Shown here in pieces: positions 18,795 through 27,379 of a stretch of 64,000 nt of DNA; within the stretch, counting starts at the first letter, position 1, and every line of letters starts with the position of its first letter. Location: assembly GCF_001543245.1 (NCBI RefSeq), contig NZ_CP014163.1:682001-746000 (forward strand). Reading direction: 5' to 3'. A program made the position numbers and the translations under genes. The stretch is from Aerococcus urinaehominis. Its GTDB lineage: Bacteria; Bacillota; Bacilli; Lactobacillales; Aerococcaceae. The notes beneath the pieces are model-generated. The model was given only the letters and a program-made list of their open reading frames with translations, made no database searches and was not told where the DNA came from.

Positions 18795-19427
18795 ATGAAA
18801 TTTACAGCTAAACGTCGTGAAAGCAAAGGTACAAACGCTGCTAAACAAATCCGTAAAGAAGATTTAGTGCCAGCTACTGTATACGCTAGCGACATGGAGC
18901 CAATCAACTTAACTATGGCTCGTCCAGATGTTGAACAAATCGAACGTGAGTTGGGAATTAACTCTGTCTTCGAATTAGAAATTGAAGGTGGCGACACACG
19001 GACAGTCTTCATCCGTACTATCGAACGTGCTGCTATCAAACCAATCATCTATAACGTATCTCTACAAGCGATTAAAAAAGGTGAAAAACTTGAAATGCCT
19101 ATCGCTATCGTACTTGAAAACGAAGAAGATGTGGCTGGTGAAGGTGTTGCAACCCTTAACTTCTTTGAAGTTAACGTCCTAATCGACCCTGCTAAAGCCC
19201 CTGAATCAATTTCAGTTGACGTGGCTGGTATGGAAATTGGTGACAACGTAACAGTTGGTGACCTTAACTTACCAGAAGGTGCTGAGTTAGTTGACGAAGC
19301 TGATGAAGTCATCATTTCAATTACAACACCAACTGAAGAAGCTGAACTTGTTGAAGGTGACGAAGAAATGCCAGAACCTGAAGTACTTAACGAAGAAGAA
19401 GGTACTTTCGTCGAAGACCAAGACTAA
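18795..19427 (+). CDS. rplY: 50S ribosomal protein L25 / general stress protein Ctc
   Basis: 210-residue TL5/CTC-type L25, a 5S rRNA-binding ribosomal protein. The N-terminal L25 domain begins MKFTAKRRESKGTNAAKQIRKEDLVPATVY, and a second beta domain follows (about 95-185). The extended C-terminus is strongly acidic (VEGDEEMPEPEVLNEEEG). AGGAGGG lies ten bases before the ATG. Codon use is strongly biased, as expected for a highly expressed gene. It is followed by a strong terminator shared with convergent thiT. Confidence 0.94.
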   Translation: MKFTAKRRESKGTNAAKQIRKEDLVPATVYASDMEPINLTMARPDVEQIERELGINSVFELEIEGGDTRTVFIRTIERAAIKPIIYNVSLQAIKKGEKLEMPIAIVLENEEDVAGEGVATLNFFEVNVLIDPAKAPESISVDVAGMEIGDNVTVGDLNLPEGAELVDEADEVIISITTPTEEAELVEGDEEMPEPEVLNEEEGTFVEDQD

Positions 19428-19436
19428 TTTAACTAG

Positions 19437-19469
19437 AAAAACCGCTAGCCCTGAGCTAGCGGTTTTTTC
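19437..19469. terminator. Bidirectional terminator between rplY and thiT
   Basis: Perfect 9-bp stem ACCGCTAGC / GCTAGCGGT with TTTTTT on the + side and TTTTTC on the minus side. It serves both convergent genes. Confidence 0.88.
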
Positions 19470-20033
19470 TTATCGTTTGGGATCAATTAAATTTGGGCTA
19501 GACTTGATTAAGAGGAAGCTGACCAGGGCTGCTGCTAACCAGGTCAGCCCGCCTGATATGGCATTAGCAGACAAGGAGAAAATCCAGACATTCATACCTT
19601 CAGGAGCAAACTCACCCCAGAAAGCCACACCGGCAAAGAAGTGGACCAGGTATTCTAGGCCTACCCCCAACAAACTAGTAAGCAAGACAGCTGCTAAAAG
19701 TTGGCCAGTCTGACCAGCCTGGGCCTTTTTTAAAACTCGCTGACGTCCTAGTCCGGCTAAACCAATGAAGGCAAAGGCAAAGAAGTACTCAATAATCACC
19801 TGGAATGGGGTCAATATTGAAGCGTCACCAACCAGTAATTTCAAAGCACCATACATCAGCCCGGCCAGGACGGCTGGTCCTACCCCTCGTCGATAGGCAA
19901 AGACTAAAATTGGAATAATCCCCAAAGAAATCCCGTATGAAGCCGAGATAGAGGCTGGTATCAGACCAATAATCAAGGCTAAAACCGCCATCATAATGGC
20001 TTCAAGACTAACAAGCAAATTCGTTTTTTTCAT
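19470..20033 (-). CDS. thiT: ECF thiamine transporter S component ThiT
   Basis: Substrate-specificity subunit of an energy-coupling-factor transporter; it binds thiamine in the membrane and works with the shared EcfAA'T module. 187 residues with about six hydrophobic segments. The YuaJ/ThiT-typical MMAVLALIIGLIP, YRRGVGPAVLAGLMYGALKLLVGD and EYLVHFFAGVAFWGEFAPEG motifs are visible. The ATG at 20033 has GGGAG seven bases upstream. The upstream TPP riboswitch gives strong independent support for the substrate. Confidence 0.95.
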   Translation of the reverse strand: MKKTNLLVSLEAIMMAVLALIIGLIPASISASYGISLGIIPILVFAYRRGVGPAVLAGLMYGALKLLVGDASILTPFQVIIEYFFAFAFIGLAGLGRQRVLKKAQAGQTGQLLAAVLLTSLLGVGLEYLVHFFAGVAFWGEFAPEGMNVWIFSLSANAISGGLTWLAAALVSFLLIKSSPNLIDPKR

Positions 20034-20054
20034 TTTATTTCTCCCTTCCCCACA

Positions 20055-20092
20055 CAAAAAGCCTATAGGTCCCGACAGGAATCTATAGGCTG
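20055..20092 (-). terminator. Terminator of the TPP riboswitch expression platform
   Basis: AGCCTATAGAT pairs with ACCTATAGGCT (one mismatch), followed by TTTTTGTG on the minus strand. It lies between the aptamer and the thiT ribosome site, so TPP binding would stop transcription before thiT. Confidence 0.85.
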
Positions 20093-20137
20093 GCTCTAGT
20101 GTTAGCAAGGGCTGTGAAAGTTAAATGACACCCTTGA

Positions 20138-20222
20138 TAGCACTTCCTTACGCTAGTGTTAACTAGATCAAGTTAAAGGGTTTGTATCACTACATCTCAG
20201 CCAGCAGGCGCCCCTAGTGCGG
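20138..20222 (-). promoter_or_regulatory. TPP riboswitch aptamer (THI box)
   Basis: The minus strand contains the THI-element hallmarks in order: GGGGCGCC, GGCTGAGATG, ACCCTTTAACTTGATC and CTAGCGTAAGGAAG. It lies upstream of thiT, with a terminator between. A further hairpin (CAAGGGTGT / ACAGCCCTTG) sits between aptamer and terminator. Confidence 0.93.
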
Positions 20223-20243
20223 ATTTGATATTTGCTTAGGTCA

Positions 20244-20272
20244 ATTCTACCAAGTCTTTTAATCGTTTGCAA
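20244..20272 (-). promoter_or_regulatory. Promoter of the thiT riboswitch transcript
   Basis: TTGCAA (20267-20272) and TAGAAT (20244-20249) with a 17-base spacer on the minus strand, about 20 bases before the aptamer. Confidence 0.7.
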
Positions 20273-20416
20273 GCGATATCAAACAATAAAGTGTATGGGT
20301 CCAGTGAAACATTTGTGAAAAATTGTTTATTTTTGTAAAATACTTAGCAAAGCCTTTATAAAAGTTTAATTTTAGTGTATGATATGAGCAAAATAAGCAG
20401 CAGAAAGGGTAGGACC

Positions 20417-20746
20417 ATGAAGTTATTTTTTAGCCCGCGGGCTATGGAAAAGTTATCAAGTCTAAACCAGCTCCAAGGACTTTGCTTAATAACCACAAAA
20501 TTCGTCAAGGTCGATAAGCCATTTGACCATGAGTCATTTGTCTTACGGACCAATGAAACTGAATTTTCTGGTTATGACCAATGCCTAGAGACGCATGTGG
20601 GTCAGGTGCATATGATGGATGATGCACAAAAGTTCTTAAAGGGCGATAATCGTATCGATTTTGATGAATTTCGCCAAGTTTTCGTCTTGGTTTGCAATGG
20701 CCAAATGGTTGATGATAATATCTATTTAGATAATCTTGCTGACTAG
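20417..20746 (+). CDS. HesB/YqkB-like Fe-S biogenesis-fold protein (putative)
   Basis: A 109-residue protein starting MKLFFSPRAMEKL, with a GTAGGA-type ribosome site directly upstream. The beta-rich pattern (YDQCLETHVGQVHMMDDAQKFLKGDNRIDFDEFRQVFVLVCNGQMVDDNIYL) resembles the small YqkB-type HesB-like proteins of Lactobacillales. The C-terminal paired cysteines of true A-type carriers (CGCG) are absent, so iron-sulfur binding is doubtful. I assign the fold, not a function. Confidence 0.6.
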   Translation: MKLFFSPRAMEKLSSLNQLQGLCLITTKFVKVDKPFDHESFVLRTNETEFSGYDQCLETHVGQVHMMDDAQKFLKGDNRIDFDEFRQVFVLVCNGQMVDDNIYLDNLAD

Positions 20747-20748
20747 TG

Positions 20749-21037
20749 AGCCTGGGGCATAAGTCCCAGGCTCTTATTATTATACAAATATTAGCAGTCT
20801 AGTCGGGTTCCAAGAAGCTAAACTGAAGTCGTTTCACTAGGCAGACTCAATATCTTTCAGATATTAGTCTGCCTAGCTCCAACGATTCAGTTCAGAGCGC
20901 TTCTTGTCGCACCCTTTTTTTAGTTGGGTTCGCTTTGGCAGGAATGAAGTCACTTCAGAAATTAGTCTCAATAGCTTGTTGCTATTGGCCTAATTCCTTC
21001 CAGTGATTCATTCCTGAGCGCCAAAGCTCACACCCTT
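20749..21037 (-). repeat. Modular palindromic intergenic element, copy B (two modules)
   Basis: A GAGCCTGGG...CCCAGGCTC hairpin (20750-20774) is followed by two tandem modules at 20801-20914 and 20922-21035. Module 1 has outer stem CAAGAAGC/GCTTCTTG, then AACTGAA/TTCAGTT, CTAGGCAGACT/AGTCTGCCTAG and AATATC/GATATT. Module 2 has GCTTTGGC/GCCAAAGC, AGGAATGAA/TTCATTCCT, TCACT/AGTGA and CAATAGC/GCTATTG. The orientation is given by the reading in which the hairpin is 3'. It fills the gap before mvaA and contains no gene. Confidence 0.8.
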
Positions 21038-21068
21038 TTTTAACTTTACTTTTAGAAAGGATATGACC

Positions 21069-22397
21069 ATGTCATCAAAGCGTATAAACTATAGCAAACT
21101 GAGCCGGGAAGATCGTATTCAGTCACTGGTGCAACTTGGCTACCTGAATGCTGACCAGGCCCAAAGTCTTATTAATAACCAGGGGCTGAGTGCCCAATTA
21201 GCAGACCAAATGATTGAAAACGCCGTGGGCAGCTACGGTCTGCCCTTAGGCTTTGTCCCCCAATTAATTGTTAACCACCAGGACTACCTAATACCCATGG
21301 CTACTGAGGAGGCCAGCGTTATCGCAGCAGCCTCTTTTGGCAGTCAAATTATTAACCGTAACGGTGGCTGCCAGGCTGAAGTGACCCAGTCATTATTAAC
21401 TGGTCAAATTGCCTTTTACGGTTTTGACCCCCAAGATGAAGACCGGCTAACTGAATTTGTCAACCAAGATCAAGACCGCCTGCTGGCTTTAGCCAACCAG
21501 GTCAAGCCTAGCCTCCTGGCCCGGGGTGGTGGTGCCCGCCATATCTACACAACCTTCAAGGGGGAAGCCTCTCAGGGTACCCGTTTCTTTATCCTCTACC
21601 TGGACCTGGATAGTCAAGAAGCCATGGGCGCCAATACTATGAATACGATATTAGAGGTCTTAAAAGATGAGCTAGTCGCCCGCTTCCAGGACCAAATCAA
21701 TCCTGAGATTCAGGCTCTGATGGCTATTCTATCAAATTACAGTCCCCAGTCTTTGGTGACTGCCAGCTGTCAAATCAAGGGACGCCAGCTCAAGGGTGGT
21801 GGTCTCAAGGGCGGTCAAGTCGCCCAACGGATTGCCCTGGCTAGTCAGTTGGCCCAGGTGGACCGCTACCGGGCTACGACCCACAACAAGGGGATAATGA
21901 ATGGGATTGATGCCCTGGTCTTAGCCACTGGTAATGATTGGCGGGCAGTTGAAGCCGGTATCCATGCCTATGCCAGCCAGGATGGCCACTACCGCGGTCT
22001 GGCCCAGTGGAGTTATGATGGCGAGGCCGACCTTCTAACTGGCCAGATCACCCTTCCCCTCACCCTGGGAACAGTTGGTGGCTCGATTGCCAACCACCCC
22101 CAGGCCCAAATTAATCTTGATCTACTCGGTCGACCGACTAGCCAAGAGCTAATGATGGTGGTTGCTGGCTTAGCCCTGGCCCAGAACTTAGCCGCCCTCC
22201 GCGCCCTAGTGGCTGAAGGCATCCAAGCTGGCCATATGAGCCTCCAATATCGCAATCTGGCCCTACAAGTTGGCGCCCAAGACCAAGAAGTAGCTGAGCT
22301 TGCCCAGGCTCTCAAAGACAGCCAAATACCAGTCAGTCAAGACCTTGCCCGGCAAATCCTAGCTGATATGCGGGCAAAGCAAGAGGATAAATCTTAA
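21069..22397 (+). CDS. mvaA: Hydroxymethylglutaryl-CoA reductase, class II
   Basis: Makes mevalonate from HMG-CoA, the committed step of the mevalonate route. Class II motifs are visible: PMATEEASVIAAAS (catalytic Glu, about residue 80), KGRQLKGG, NKGIMNGIDALVLATGND (catalytic Lys and Asp) and a C-terminal histidine region. 442 residues matches Gram-positive MvaA. The ATG at 21069 has AAGGA seven bases upstream; the ATG six bases earlier is too close to that site. The gene is convergent with mvaS, the usual Lactobacillales neighbour. Confidence 0.95.
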   Translation: MSSKRINYSKLSREDRIQSLVQLGYLNADQAQSLINNQGLSAQLADQMIENAVGSYGLPLGFVPQLIVNHQDYLIPMATEEASVIAAASFGSQIINRNGGCQAEVTQSLLTGQIAFYGFDPQDEDRLTEFVNQDQDRLLALANQVKPSLLARGGGARHIYTTFKGEASQGTRFFILYLDLDSQEAMGANTMNTILEVLKDELVARFQDQINPEIQALMAILSNYSPQSLVTASCQIKGRQLKGGGLKGGQVAQRIALASQLAQVDRYRATTHNKGIMNGIDALVLATGNDWRAVEAGIHAYASQDGHYRGLAQWSYDGEADLLTGQITLPLTLGTVGGSIANHPQAQINLDLLGRPTSQELMMVVAGLALAQNLAALRALVAEGIQAGHMSLQYRNLALQVGAQDQEVAELAQALKDSQIPVSQDLARQILADMRAKQEDKS

Positions 22398-22419
22398 ACA
22401 GACCACTAGTAGCATATAA

Positions 22420-22468
22420 AAAAGCCCCAGCAGGCTAGACTCATCAGAATCTATGCCTGGCTGGGGCT
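22420..22468 (-). terminator. Terminator of mvaS (between convergent mvaA and mvaS)
   Basis: AGCCCCAGC pairs with GCTGGGGCT, extended by AGGC/GCCT, with TTTTTTAT on the minus strand. The + side lacks a clean T run. Confidence 0.8.
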
Positions 22469-22487
22469 ACTTGTTGTTTAACTAGTC

Positions 22488-23669
22488 TTAGTGACGCGAC
22501 TGGTTAGCCATCTGGTAGCAGCGCATATGGTCTTTAATACCAACGAGTTGGCAAGGACTATGGTCGCCTGCCTGGTGGAAGTGGTGGTCTCCCCCATCTT
22601 CAGGCACCTGGTCTGTGAACATGGCTTCATATTCAGGGACCGTTAACCGCTGTCTCTGGTCTAGCATCATTTGATGGTCGTCAACATTTAAGCAGTCACG
22701 GTAGCCAGCCATCAGTTCTAGGGTGAAGAATTCACCAACTGCCCCTGATCCATAGGAATACATGCCCACTAAGTCACCCGGCGCTAGGTCCTGGTTATGC
22801 TCTAACAGACTGATTAGGCTGAGATAAAGTGAGGCCGTGTAAACATTGCCTACCTGGCGGTTATAGGCCCGGGCATCAACAAATTTAGCTTTCAAATCTT
22901 GCTTGTGAGGCTTGTCAGCTTCTTTGGTCAACCGGCGCAAGCCCTTCTCACCCATTTTGCCGTAAGGCAGGTGGAGGCAGACAGCCGCTAAATCCGCCAC
23001 ACTCATCCCAGTTTGCTCCTTGTAGTCTTCCCAAACATGGGTCAAATAGTCTAAATACATCTTGGTGGAGTAATGACCATCCACTTGGGCTGTTTTAGAA
23101 TAATTGGGCCGCCAGAAGTCCATAATGTCCCCGGTATAGTAGCTGGCAGTTGGCGACACAGCGGCAATGCGCGGGTTAGCGCTGACCAAAATAGCCACAG
23201 CACCAGCACCTTGGGTCGGCTCGCCTGATGTATTTAGACCATAACGGGCAATATCCGAAGCAATGACTAGGGCCTTGCGGTCAGGCCGACGGGCAATATG
23301 GTCAACAGCTGTTTGCAGTCCGACTGTAGCCCCATAGCAGGCTTCTTTCATTTCAATGGCCCGGGCGTAGGGATTGATATTTAGCAGATCATGGACATAA
23401 ACAGCACTAGCCTTTGACTGGTCAATCCCCGTTTCGGTACCGACAATCACAAAATCAATGTCCTGCCGGTCTTGGTCAGTCAAAATCTGGTTGGCGGCAT
23501 TGACTGCCATGGTCACTGTATCCTGGCTGATCGGCGCCACCGCCATCTGGTCCTGGCCCAGACCAATTTGGTATTTAGCGGGATCGGTATCGCGGGCTTG
23601 GGCTAGGTCCGCCATATCAACATAGAAGGGCGGGGTATAAAAACCTATTTTATCGATGCCAATTTTCAA
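22488..23669 (-). CDS. mvaS: Hydroxymethylglutaryl-CoA synthase
   Basis: Condenses acetyl-CoA with acetoacetyl-CoA to HMG-CoA. Thiolase-fold enzyme with catalytic cysteine in AIEMKEACYGATVGL (about C111), glutamate in VGTETGIDQSKAS (about E79) and histidine in VCLHLPYGKMG. I chose the TTG at 23669 because AGAGGTGG lies five to six bases upstream and the product then begins MKIGIDKIGFYTPP, the family-typical N-terminus. The GTG nine bases earlier overlaps the ribosome site. 393 residues. Confidence 0.95.
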   Translation of the reverse strand: MKIGIDKIGFYTPPFYVDMADLAQARDTDPAKYQIGLGQDQMAVAPISQDTVTMAVNAANQILTDQDRQDIDFVIVGTETGIDQSKASAVYVHDLLNINPYARAIEMKEACYGATVGLQTAVDHIARRPDRKALVIASDIARYGLNTSGEPTQGAGAVAILVSANPRIAAVSPTASYYTGDIMDFWRPNYSKTAQVDGHYSTKMYLDYLTHVWEDYKEQTGMSVADLAAVCLHLPYGKMGEKGLRRLTKEADKPHKQDLKAKFVDARAYNRQVGNVYTASLYLSLISLLEHNQDLAPGDLVGMYSYGSGAVGEFFTLELMAGYRDCLNVDDHQMMLDQRQRLTVPEYEAMFTDQVPEDGGDHHFHQAGDHSPCQLVGIKDHMRCYQMANQSRH

Positions 23670-23759
23670 TCTTTCCACCTCTTTAACATGAATACACTCT
23701 TAAACAACCATTATAACACAGACCCCACCCCCAGACGCCTGGCTATGACTATTTTTAAC

Positions 23760-24716
23760 TTAAACTAAAATATTTTGTGGGTCGCCAGCAATAAATTTTT
23801 CCGCATTTTTAAAGGCGATCTGGGCCCGGTCCAGCATGGCTTCATCAGTTAAAAAGCCAACATGGGGTGTCAACAAGGTATTTTTAGCTGATAATAGCGG
23901 ATAATCGCTAGGAATTGGCGGTTCCATATCATAGACATCAATCCCCGCCCCGGCAATTTCACCCTTATTTAGGGCTTGAGCTAAGGCATCATTGTCAACA
24001 ATAGGGCCTCTAGCCACATTAATTAAGATTGCGTCTTTTTTCATCTTGGCTAGGGCAGTTTTATCTATTAACTTTTCCGTTTCCTTGGTCGCAGGCAGGT
24101 GGATGGTGACGATGTCACTTTGGCTTAAAAGTTCATCTAAATCTACATATTCTAAGCCTAAGTCCTTGGCTTCAGCCTTTTCACTACGATTATAGCCTAA
24201 AAGTTTAACACCAAAAGCTTTAAATAGGCGGGCCGTTTCGATACCCAGGTTACCGGTACCGACAATCCCTACCGTTTTCCCTTTAATTTCTCGGCCCTGA
24301 CTTTGACCGGTAAAATCTTCAACCTGGCGGGTATCCTGGTCACCAGCTAGTAAGTGTCGGTATAGACCGAGGGTTAGTCCCAATACTAATTCCGGTACCG
24401 CGGTGGCTGCGTAACCAGCCGCATTAGCCACTCTGATGCCGGCCGCCTCAGCCGCCTCAGTATCGACATGATCGATCCCAGTAAAGGCCACATCAATCAG
24501 CTTTAAGTTGTCGGCACCTGCAAATGCCTCTTTGGGATAAGGGGTATTGGCAATAATTACAATATCGGCATCTTGGCTGCGTTTGGCTAGTTCTTGCGGA
24601 TCGGTGGTACGTTCATCATAGTAAACAAAGTCATGACCTGCCTCACGCAAGGGTTGGGCTAATGCATCAATGGTTTCAGCTGGCACATTTAAAGGTTCTA
24701 GTAATTTAATTTTCAT
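23760..24716 (-). CDS. D-isomer-specific 2-hydroxyacid dehydrogenase
   Basis: NAD-dependent dehydrogenase of 318 residues. The Rossmann motif is VGIVGTGNLGIETARLF. The active-site Arg is in NVARGPIVDNDAL, the Glu in DVYDMEPP and the His in LTPHVGF. It resembles phosphoglycerate/hydroxypyruvate dehydrogenases without the C-terminal ACT domain, so it is probably not SerA. The substrate cannot be set from sequence; a hexuronate-derived keto acid is possible given the adjacent uxaC, but that is only positional. GGAGG is eight bases before the ATG. Confidence 0.88.
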   Translation of the reverse strand: MKIKLLEPLNVPAETIDALAQPLREAGHDFVYYDERTTDPQELAKRSQDADIVIIANTPYPKEAFAGADNLKLIDVAFTGIDHVDTEAAEAAGIRVANAAGYAATAVPELVLGLTLGLYRHLLAGDQDTRQVEDFTGQSQGREIKGKTVGIVGTGNLGIETARLFKAFGVKLLGYNRSEKAEAKDLGLEYVDLDELLSQSDIVTIHLPATKETEKLIDKTALAKMKKDAILINVARGPIVDNDALAQALNKGEIAGAGIDVYDMEPPIPSDYPLLSAKNTLLTPHVGFLTDEAMLDRAQIAFKNAEKFIAGDPQNILV

Positions 24717-24814
24717 AGTTTTAACCTCCGCTCTCTGACTTGCATAATCACTTTAACTATAAAAGATAAGCTTAAAAAGTGCAAGGCAAGCGCCTTCAGA
24801 GATTGTAGATGCAA

Positions 24815-24893
24815 CAAAAAAGCCAGGGACATAAGTCCCCAGCTCTCACTATATACAAATTTTCGTATCATAGTCGGGTTCGATCAGTTTAGA
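24815..24893 (-). repeat. Modular palindromic element, copy C (truncated) with terminator hairpin
   Basis: It contains the hairpin GCTGGGGACTTATGTCCCTGGC followed on the minus strand by TTTTTTG, and only the TAGTCGGGTTCG edge of a module; the palindromic part is lost. It lies 13 bases after the uxaC stop and probably ends the hexuronate transcript. Confidence 0.65.
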
Positions 24894-24905
24894 GTCAGTA
24901 GACTA

Positions 24906-26318
24906 TTATTTTTCAAAGCCAAAGTATTGGATAGCGTTGTTGTAGCTTACGCCTGTGATTAAGCGTTCTAGTAGGGCTTCATCTTCAGCGATTTCACCGC
25001 GTTCTACTAAATCACCAATGTAGTCACAGAATAAACGACGGAAGTATTCATGACGTGTATAAGAAATGAAGCTCCGTGAGTCTGTTAGCATACCTACAAA
25101 GTGCATGATTAAGCCAGCTTCTGAAAGTGACTTGAACTGTTTCAACATACCGTATTTCGTGTCGTTGAACCACCAGCCAGAACCTAATTGGCAACGAGAT
25201 TTGAAGCCTTGGTTGTTAGATTGGAAGTTAGCTAAAGTGGTACCAACCACGTCAAAGTAGGCAGAGTTTAATGGATAAACGATGGTCTTAGGTAATTGAT
25301 CAGTTTTATCCATTGAATCTAAAATACCATTTAAGGCTTCAGCCACACCTGCTTGGTCGTTAACTGAGTCCACACCAGCATCTGGTCCAACTTGTTCAAA
25401 GATGCGAGTAGAGTTGTTACGGATAGCACCGAAGTGGATTTGCATTACAAAGCCTTTAGCGTGGTAGATTTTACCTAATTCACGTAATAAGGCTGATTGG
25501 AATTTAGCATATTCTTCGTCCGTTACAGCTTCACCTTTGGCTGCTTTTTCGAAAATGGCATCAATTTCAGCTTGGTCAGCTTCAACATAAGCAATCTTAG
25601 CTAAACCGTGGTCAGAAATGTTTGAGCCATGGTCAGCGAAGAACTGGATACGGTCTTCTAATGATTCTAATAATTTAGCAAAAGAATCAATCTTGATACC
25701 ATTAGCATTTTCCATCTTAGCTAAGAAGTCAACGAATTTTTGCTCGCCAACTGCAAAGGCTTCGTCAGGACGGAAGCCAGGTACAACGACGGTATCGAAG
25801 CTATCATCTTCAGCAATTTGTTTATGATACTCTAATGAGTCATAAGGATTGTCAGTTGTACAGATGAAGTCGACGTTAGAGTTAGTGATTAAAGTACGTG
25901 CTGTATAGTTACGTTCTTCAATCACTTGATTACACTTGTCGTAGATTTCTTTCCAGTTGTCGCCATTTAAAGGCTCATCGATATCGAAATAACGTTTAAG
26001 CTCTAAGGCTGTCCAGTGGTAAAGTGGGTTACCTACTGTATCTGGTACAGTTTGGGCCCAAGCTTGGAATTTCTCTTCATCAGAAGCATCACCAGTAACG
26101 TATTTTTCGTCAAAGCCCATAGCACGCATAGCCCGCCACTTGTAGTGGTCGCCACCTAACCATAATTCAGTCACATTACGGAATTTATGGTCTTCGGCAA
26201 TTTCTTGTGGGTTTAAGTGACAGTGGTAGTCAAAAATACGTTGTGGTGCTGAGTATTCATGGTACAAACGTTTAGCTGTTTCTGTTTGTAACATAAAATC
26301 GTCTTTAATTAATCCCAT
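24906..26318 (-). CDS. uxaC: Glucuronate/uronate isomerase
   Basis: Isomerises D-glucuronate to D-fructuronate (and galacturonate to tagaturonate). 470 residues. It is an amidohydrolase-like barrel with the N-terminal metal motif FDYHCHLNPQEIAED and the family segments ALELKRYFDIDEPL, VVPGFRPDEAF, MQIHFGAIRNNSTR and VGMLTDSRSFISYTRHEYFRR. AAGGAGG precedes the ATG. It is the last gene of the kdgA-kdgK-uxaC unit, 28 bases after kdgK. Confidence 0.96.
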   Translation of the reverse strand: MGLIKDDFMLQTETAKRLYHEYSAPQRIFDYHCHLNPQEIAEDHKFRNVTELWLGGDHYKWRAMRAMGFDEKYVTGDASDEEKFQAWAQTVPDTVGNPLYHWTALELKRYFDIDEPLNGDNWKEIYDKCNQVIEERNYTARTLITNSNVDFICTTDNPYDSLEYHKQIAEDDSFDTVVVPGFRPDEAFAVGEQKFVDFLAKMENANGIKIDSFAKLLESLEDRIQFFADHGSNISDHGLAKIAYVEADQAEIDAIFEKAAKGEAVTDEEYAKFQSALLRELGKIYHAKGFVMQIHFGAIRNNSTRIFEQVGPDAGVDSVNDQAGVAEALNGILDSMDKTDQLPKTIVYPLNSAYFDVVGTTLANFQSNNQGFKSRCQLGSGWWFNDTKYGMLKQFKSLSEAGLIMHFVGMLTDSRSFISYTRHEYFRRLFCDYIGDLVERGEIAEDEALLERLITGVSYNNAIQYFGFEK

Positions 26319-26346
26319 TAATAATCCTCCTTGTAGTCTTTAGTGG

Positions 26347-27378
26347 TTAACGCTTCACGTCGAAGCCGCCCCGGCTGTTGACCAAGTTATGGACATCATC
26401 CAGAGTAACAATCGCCATATCACCAGGAATCGTATGTTTCAAGGCGAAGGTGGCATTGGCAAACTCAATAATTTCTTGTGGCTTATAATTACCAGAGTTA
26501 ATCGCGTAAATCAAACCAGCAGCAAAGGCATCCCCGCCCCCAATCCGATCAATAATATCGACGTCATAGACTTGGGAAGCTAGTAGCGACCCTTCAAAAT
26601 AGACATATGACTGTAAGATATTGCGACTGGCATTAATGACTGACCGTTTAGTCAAGGCAATGGCCCGCAAATCATAACGTTCAGCAATATAGGCCAGGTG
26701 GGGCTCAATGGTGGTGAAGTCATAAGGTAATTTTAGACCTTGGTTATCCTTGTAGTCATTACCGTCTTCATCTTCAATAAAGAGGGGTTCAATACCAAAT
26801 AAGACATCGGCGTAGGGCAAGAGCTCTACCATCTTGTGGCGGGCGACATCAAAATCCCAAAGGCTAGACCGGTAATTCAGGTCTAGGGATACGGTTAAGC
26901 CGCGGTCTTTGGCTTCCTTCATGCACTGGCGGGTCAGTTCAAATAAGTCATCTGACAAGGCAGCTGTAATACCAGATGTATGGAACCAGTTGGCATCCTC
27001 AAAAATCTGGTCATAGTCATAGTCTTCCGGCTTAGACTCCATAAAGGCTGAGTCCTTGCGGTCGTAGACAATCTTAGAGGGACGGATAGAATGGCCCTTT
27101 TCAGCAAAATAAAGGCCCAAACGATCGCCCTGCTTTTTCATGTAGCCAGTATGGACACCCTGCTTGCGGACAAATTCAATGGCAGATTGGCCAATCTCAT
27201 TGTCTGGCACAGCAGTCACAAAGCTAGCCCACATACCAAGGTGGGCGATAGTTGAGGCAATGTTAGCCTCAGACCCACCGTAAGTTGCTTCTAGAGTTTG
27301 CGCTTGAGAAAAGCGCTCGCTATCTTGGGTAGTTAGGCGTAGTAGGATTTCGCCTAAGGTTACGACCTTTTTAAGCAC
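26347..27378 (-). CDS. kdgK: 2-keto-3-deoxygluconate kinase (PfkB family)
   Basis: Phosphorylates KDG to KDPG. 343 residues with PfkB features: N-terminal GEILLRL, the GGSEANIA substrate loop and the C-terminal signature DIIDRIGGGDAFAAGLIYA with the catalytic Asp. The start is GTG, one base after the kdgA stop (TAAGGTG), so translation is probably coupled. The gene order with kdgA and uxaC supports KDG as substrate. Confidence 0.92.
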   Translation of the reverse strand: MLKKVVTLGEILLRLTTQDSERFSQAQTLEATYGGSEANIASTIAHLGMWASFVTAVPDNEIGQSAIEFVRKQGVHTGYMKKQGDRLGLYFAEKGHSIRPSKIVYDRKDSAFMESKPEDYDYDQIFEDANWFHTSGITAALSDDLFELTRQCMKEAKDRGLTVSLDLNYRSSLWDFDVARHKMVELLPYADVLFGIEPLFIEDEDGNDYKDNQGLKLPYDFTTIEPHLAYIAERYDLRAIALTKRSVINASRNILQSYVYFEGSLLASQVYDVDIIDRIGGGDAFAAGLIYAINSGNYKPQEIIEFANATFALKHTIPGDMAIVTLDDVHNLVNSRGGFDVKR

Positions 27379-27379
27379 C

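Noticed and set aside
20801-20815. tRNA fragment suggested by GGGTTC(G/C) at the edge of the palindromic modules
   Set aside because: Only the T-loop-like string is present; there is no acceptor stem, anticodon arm or CCA context in any copy.
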